Shown here: one piece after another, positions 59,783 through 64,000 of the stretch
Layout: each line of letters begins with the position of its first letter
Position numbering within the stretch: position 1 is the first letter of the stretch
NCBI GenBank assembly: GCA_010015655.1
Contig: ML976736.1
Coordinates: 114,284-178,283 of the forward strand
DNA: 64,000 nt
Direction of reading: 5' to 3'
Origin: Bimuria novae-zelandiae CBS 107.79
Lineage: Eukaryota > Ascomycota > Dothideomycetes > Pleosporales > Didymosphaeriaceae
The notes under the pieces: generated by a model
What the model saw: only the letters and a program-made list of their open reading frames with translations
Databases searched by the model: none
What the model was told of the DNA's origin: nothing
Position numbers and translations under genes: made by a program

Positions 59783-60927
59783 TAGTTCCTGCACACATAG
59801 GGTTCCTGCGCACCGTGCCAGAACACCCTACCTATAGAAAACACGCGATTTCTTAGTAATGCTGCTTACAATTACTACTAACTATATATAGCTTTAATAA
59901 TTATTTCTAAAGTACTTAATATAGTAAATATACTTAATTAGGCTACTAAAGCCTTAGTAATACGTATAACCTCTTTAGTACTTTTTAATTTTATAAAGTA
60001 TTAAGTTAGGTCTACTAAAACATATTTACGCTTATACTAAGAAGTAAAAATCTTTAGTTATTACTTAACACGGTTTATTTTCTACTTTTAGGCCTATAGC
60101 TTTAATATTTATAGCTACTAGAGTCTTACCTGCTTTTTATAGCAGTAGTTAGGTTATACAACTTAGATTCTCGGCGCTCTAGACGCTACGCTGCGCTATA
60201 TAGAGATCGTGAGTACCACGAGGAGTAGAGAGAAAGCTCTAGGGCTGCTACTAAGGCAACTGCTAACGTGTAGACGTAGTAGGCCTTTAAGAGACCTAGA
60301 ATAAGCTAAGCACCTAATTAATATTAAATAGATAGATACTAAATACCTTTTAGCTAGCTTAAATTACACGCTATATAAAGCTTTCCCTTTTAGATTAATG
60401 ATAGTAAGTAATAAAGCACACTTTCTAATAGGTATAGCGTTATTAAGTAATATAAGCTCCTAAATCTGACGTCTATACCTCGACTTAAATATAAACAAAG
60501 AAGCTAGATTAAGAGGTTATAAAATGTGTAAGGTAAACGCTAGTAGATATAGGAACAATATATAATATAGTCTATAAAACTATAAGAAGTCATTATTAAT
60601 ATAGCTCTTATACTTATCTAGCATTAAGAAATTATACTAACGATTAGATATAGCTATCTTAGGTATAAATATATATTGTAGCCACTTAGCACTTATAGCT
60701 TTTAACGTTTATTTATTCGTAAAGATTGTACAGATCTGGTTGGATACGTAAAATAAAGAAAACTATATAATTTATAGTCTCTAGTCCTTTATTATAATAA
60801 TCTCCCAGGCAACCTAACAATCAAGAAATACTATTAACAATAGTACGTTAATAGACAAACGAGATTTTAAAGCTAGACTTTGACCTTTAAACTTATAATT
60901 TAGAAGCTAAAGGTCTAATAGCCTATA
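59783..60927. other. RIP-mutated repeat DNA of unknown family
   Basis: AT-rich, with stop codons in all frames at short intervals. A GC-richer patch at 60170-60310 looks like former coding sequence but gave no recognisable motif. The start (59783-59830) has two copies of GGTTCCTGC-like sequence. Confidence 0.4.
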
Positions 60928-63035
60928 TATCGCGGGAATTATCCCTTATAGATATCCTAATTAGAAGGATTAGTTGGAGCGGGAAAACATAACACTAAAT
61001 AATTAGTATATATACTACCCTTATAGTAACTTTTTATATATTACTAATTAGTTAATATAATTTCTACACTATATACTATCTAGCTCGTTTTACTCTCTAT
61101 ATTTACAAGCCTGGTATTTTAAGAACACAGGATAATTCACCCTATATAATTAATTATTAAATATATTATTTAGATACTTTAATCTATCTAAATACTACTT
61201 ATATTGCTTTAATTTTATATAATAGAGCGCGCCTCGTTTCTCCTTATAAGCACTTTAAGTAGAGTATTTAAAGCTTCTCTCTAAGCTGCTTCTTCTCTCT
61301 AAGCTGCCACTTCTCTCTACTTTTATTATACTAGACCCCTTTGTCCGTAGTAGTAGGCTTAAATTATCATAAACTTAGTAGAACGTACTCTTCAAGTTTA
61401 TAAGGAACTCTTCTCCCCTAGTAAGCATAGTATGACTAACTAATTAAAATAGCTAATTAGTATAGTTTAAAAAGCTTAAGTTTTAAGTTATATAATAAGG
61501 CGATTAAAATTATGTTAATTTCGACACCTTAATTACTACTACCTTTATAATAACTACTGTTAAGTTTCTAAATCTCTTAGAGCTTCTAAAATTATTTAAT
61601 AATAAATATAATAACGCAAAGAAGCTTAATAAAGCATAGCTTAAAAGAGTAGCGTATCGTGCTGCAATAATAAATTTACTCCTTACTTAAAATAAGAAAT
61701 CTCTTAAAGAGCGTAGGAAGGATTACACTCATTACTAAATAAAGCTTTACGCTAATACTAGTTAGAGGTAGGTAACGATAAGGCACGCTTAGCGAAGTAC
61801 ACTGCTAGGGTATAGTATGTATAGAATATATTTATTTAGATTACTAAGACTATTAATACGCAGCTTCTAATGCCTGCTATAATAAGTATTAGTAATTAAA
61901 AAAGTTCTATTTTTTAGATAATTATACGATACTTTAAGGAGGAGCTTACCTTATTAGATATAATAATATTTAATTTAATAAAATTACTGCACCTTTCTCG
62001 AACGAGGAGGCGAAAAAAGAATAAATTTTAATATAATAGTATAAAGGTAAAGTACTGTTTATATATTTGCCTTATAGTATAGGATCCTAGAAATTAAAGG
62101 AGAGATTAAAGTAACTAACTTCTTAAGTACTATAGTAAATAAGATAGCTTTTAGATATGCTCGAATCTAGTACGCTAATAATAAATAATGGTAAATTCTA
62201 GATAAGTAACTACTTAGTTTAAAAGAAGTTACTTTAAAAGAAGTTACTAAGATCTTTTTAGCTTACTTTAATATATAAGCTTTAAGTATAGGCCCTAAAC
62301 TAGTAATTTTTATAAAGCTAAGCGGGCGGAGCTATTCTAAATTTAATAATAAACCTTAAGAAACGCTATAGCTAAGCAAGCTAAATGACTATCTATATAA
62401 AAAATAATTATACTACTAGCTACCTTAGACTTATGAACGCCTTGGGACTATAGTAACAGGCTTATTTTTAGGTAGAGCTATTACGCTTTTAAAGATAAGA
62501 TAAAAATAAAATCTTTACTTATCTTATACATTTTAAGTACGCTAAGGTGCACGTAATAATTAATAAAAAGAAAAAAAAAGACTTTACTATAACTAAGTAT
62601 GCTACTTAAGTTAGGTTCTTAGGGCATATTACTATTGCTATAATTCGCTCCTAAACTATAAGCTTAGAGAAAGTATTTAGGATCTACTTTATTATAAACT
62701 TAATACTTACTCTCTTTTTAAGAGTACTATTTTTAATAATGGTAAAATTTTATACTTAATAAATTACGTGTTAACGCTCGTGCAAGGTACCTTTAAAATT
62801 TTTGAAAAATATATAATAATTAATGCTAGTATAGCTTCTTATTTAATACTTAACAGAGGTATTAGAGTAATTAAGGCCATTATTAAAGAATTAGATAGAA
62901 TACGTGCTAATCTCACGGTCTTAGACGTTATGGTAGTTAAAAATCTTTATATGAATATTATTTCGAGAACTTATTTATATAAAAAGGGTATTTAGTATTT
63001 TAGTTTTAATAATACGCTTCGTGTAGGAATACTTA
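60928..63035 (+). mobile_element. Copia-6: truncated Copia element of the LTR-X family
   Basis: The 5' LTR is 60928-61101 (174 bp, inverted relative to the copy at 8278). Next comes a degraded initiator-Met-type primer-binding site (TTTACAAGCCTGG). Gag-pol follows to about 63035, where the sequence changes abruptly. The best conserved part, 62768-62995, is a 75-codon open frame ending NLYMNIISRTYLYKKGI. This resembles the GAG-pre-integrase region that follows the Copia protease. No 3' LTR is in the window. Confidence 0.6.
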
Positions 63036-63200
63036 GGCTGGTAAATGGATTAAGGGTTACCAAGCTCGGATTCGGATTAGGTTAGGATTACATAGACATT
63101 AGGTTAGGATTCAGTAATGTTATTAACACGTTAGGTTAGAGTAAGGTTAGGTTATTAAAGTATTGGATTAGGATTAGGTTAGGCTTTGTAAATGGATTGG
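63036..63200. repeat. TTAGG-rich patch
   Basis: About ten occurrences of TTAGG, often as GGATTAGGTTAGG or GGATTAGGATTAGG. They are bounded by a direct repeat GTAAATGGATT (about 63042 and 63188). They resemble, but do not match, the fungal telomere repeat TTAGGG. Confidence 0.5.
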
Positions 63201-63399
63201 GCCGCAAGGGCCATAGTTGGGTCTGACTAAGTGGAGCACTAACATTCTAAACTTTACACTGTCTATAACTTTATAAATAGAGGTGCTATAATTATGTAAT
63301 TTTAATGTAAGGTGTATATATATATTAATAGTAATATATTTAATTTTTAAAAAATTATAAAGCATATTAAGTCATGTATCTTAAAAAAAGACGTAAAGT

Positions 63400-63530
63400 A
63401 TTACTAAAAAAAAAAAAAAGAAAAACAAACCTACCTCTAGAGACAGGCAAACTTCACATATAGGACTAGTTCCGGTTACAGTCGCTATCCTGAGCAGTCG
63501 CTGCTTTAACCTAAGCTACGGGTGAGTCGG
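63400..63530 (-). repeat. Possible tRNA-derived SINE
   Basis: On the minus strand, TAGCTTAGGTTA (near 63520) fits the tRNA A box. Forty-five bases further, GGAACTAGTCC is a weak B box, the spacing found in tRNA genes. The unit ends in a T-rich tail (63403-63430). The B box matches consensus at about 7 of 11 positions only, so this is tentative. Confidence 0.25.
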
Positions 63531-63800
63531 TCCGGGAGAACCCTAATCTGAGCCTGAGTATATATTAGAAGGTCCGAAACTAGACCTGCACAGCCCCTAA
63601 TTAAGCATAAACGAAAGGGCCTGTTTAGGAAACTGAACACTTAGCTATACTTTCCTCGTTACGTACAGATTCGTTTTAGCTAAGGCTGCTGTCTTCGGCT
63701 CAGCCACCTCCTTCAACCATCCGTCTCTCACCACACACACCTCACCTGCTCTAACTATCATCTACTTATTCAAAGCCTTGCAGAAAGATAAGAAGGCACT

Positions 63801-64000
63801 GTAACGTCCATCCACCCGTAATGGAACAACCGTCGTAACGGAAAAAAATCGTCGGTACTTCGACTTCGCAGCGATAGCCAGCTTACGCACGCTGTAATTT
63901 TCGCGATATTGTCGTTTCCGAAATACCGTCCCGCCCCACTTTGGCTGATTTTTCTGTCAGCACTTAGTAATCGATTCCTCACCAACACTTTCGTACACCT
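63801..64000 (+). mobile_element. Terminus of a second element related to the NLR-carrying TIR family
   Basis: Starting GTAACGTCCATCCA, this aligns over about 75 bases with the outer end of the 25045 element (GTAACGTCC.TCCA, then ...CGGAAAA..., then GGTACTT.GACTT...GCGA). The rest of the element lies beyond the window. The two bases before it are CT, not TA, so its duplication is unconfirmed. Confidence 0.55.

Noticed and set aside
63801..64000. TA duplication for the second TIR terminus
   Set aside because: The bases before GTAACG are CT and the other end is outside the window, so no duplication can be claimed.
1..64000. CRISPR arrays, rRNA, bacterial operons
   Set aside because: No regularly spaced short repeats other than the ankyrin array, no rRNA-like sequence; the window is eukaryotic.

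Overview
This window comes from a filamentous ascomycete (Pezizomycotina). The evidence is short GT..AG introns with CTAAC-like branch points, a Zn(II)2Cys6 regulator, a secreted DUF8021-type protein, a HET-NACHT-ankyrin immune-type gene, and extensive repeat-induced point mutation (RIP) of transposons. A Dothideomycete is my guess from family content only. Nothing bacterial (operons, CRISPR, Shine-Dalgarno sites) is present.

Layout. (1) Bases 1-5650 hold old DNA transposons: a Pogo/Fot1-like transposase broken by three solo LTRs, a hAT remnant with a fourth solo LTR, and a Tc1-like element with a nearly open DD34E transposase. (2) Bases 5650-7115 are AT-rich debris. (3) Bases 7116-30385 form a nested stack inside one Copia element (Copia-5). 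A solo LTR sits in its gag; Copia-3 (minus strand) sits in that LTR; Copia-2 sits in the 3' LTR of Copia-3. Copia-4 and a 5.1 kb TIR element sit further along Copia-5. Target-site duplications at each inserted layer support this order. (4) The TIR element (25045-30148) has 575-bp terminal inverted repeats, a TA duplication and no transposase. Its cargo is a HET-NACHT-ankyrin (NLR-like) gene. This is the most unusual object here. (5) Bases 30720-36198 hold Copia-1, whose LTRs differ at two bases. (6) Bases 36199-46356 are a roughly 10 kb island of normal composition: a hypothetical gene, a broken coiled-coil gene, a secreted DUF8021-type protein, an alpha/beta hydrolase, and a divergently transcribed Zn2Cys6 transcription factor. 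(7) Bases 46357-59780 hold two abutting Pogo elements of one family. The second is split by a full Gypsy element, a third Pogo-like transposase and a solo LTR. (8) Bases 59783-64000 hold a further truncated Copia, a TTAGG-rich patch, a possible SINE, and at the edge a second terminus related to the NLR-carrying TIR element.

How it fits together. The host genes are confined to the 10 kb island. The hydrolase and the regulator share a 634-bp promoter region and may be co-regulated (inference). Everything else is transposon sequence, most of it inactivated by C-to-T and G-to-A changes of RIP type. The NLR cargo keeps coding-like composition and long open frames but carries three in-frame stops, so it is probably a recent pseudogene or one allele of a presence/absence polymorphism. 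No homology search was run; family names rest on motifs read by eye.
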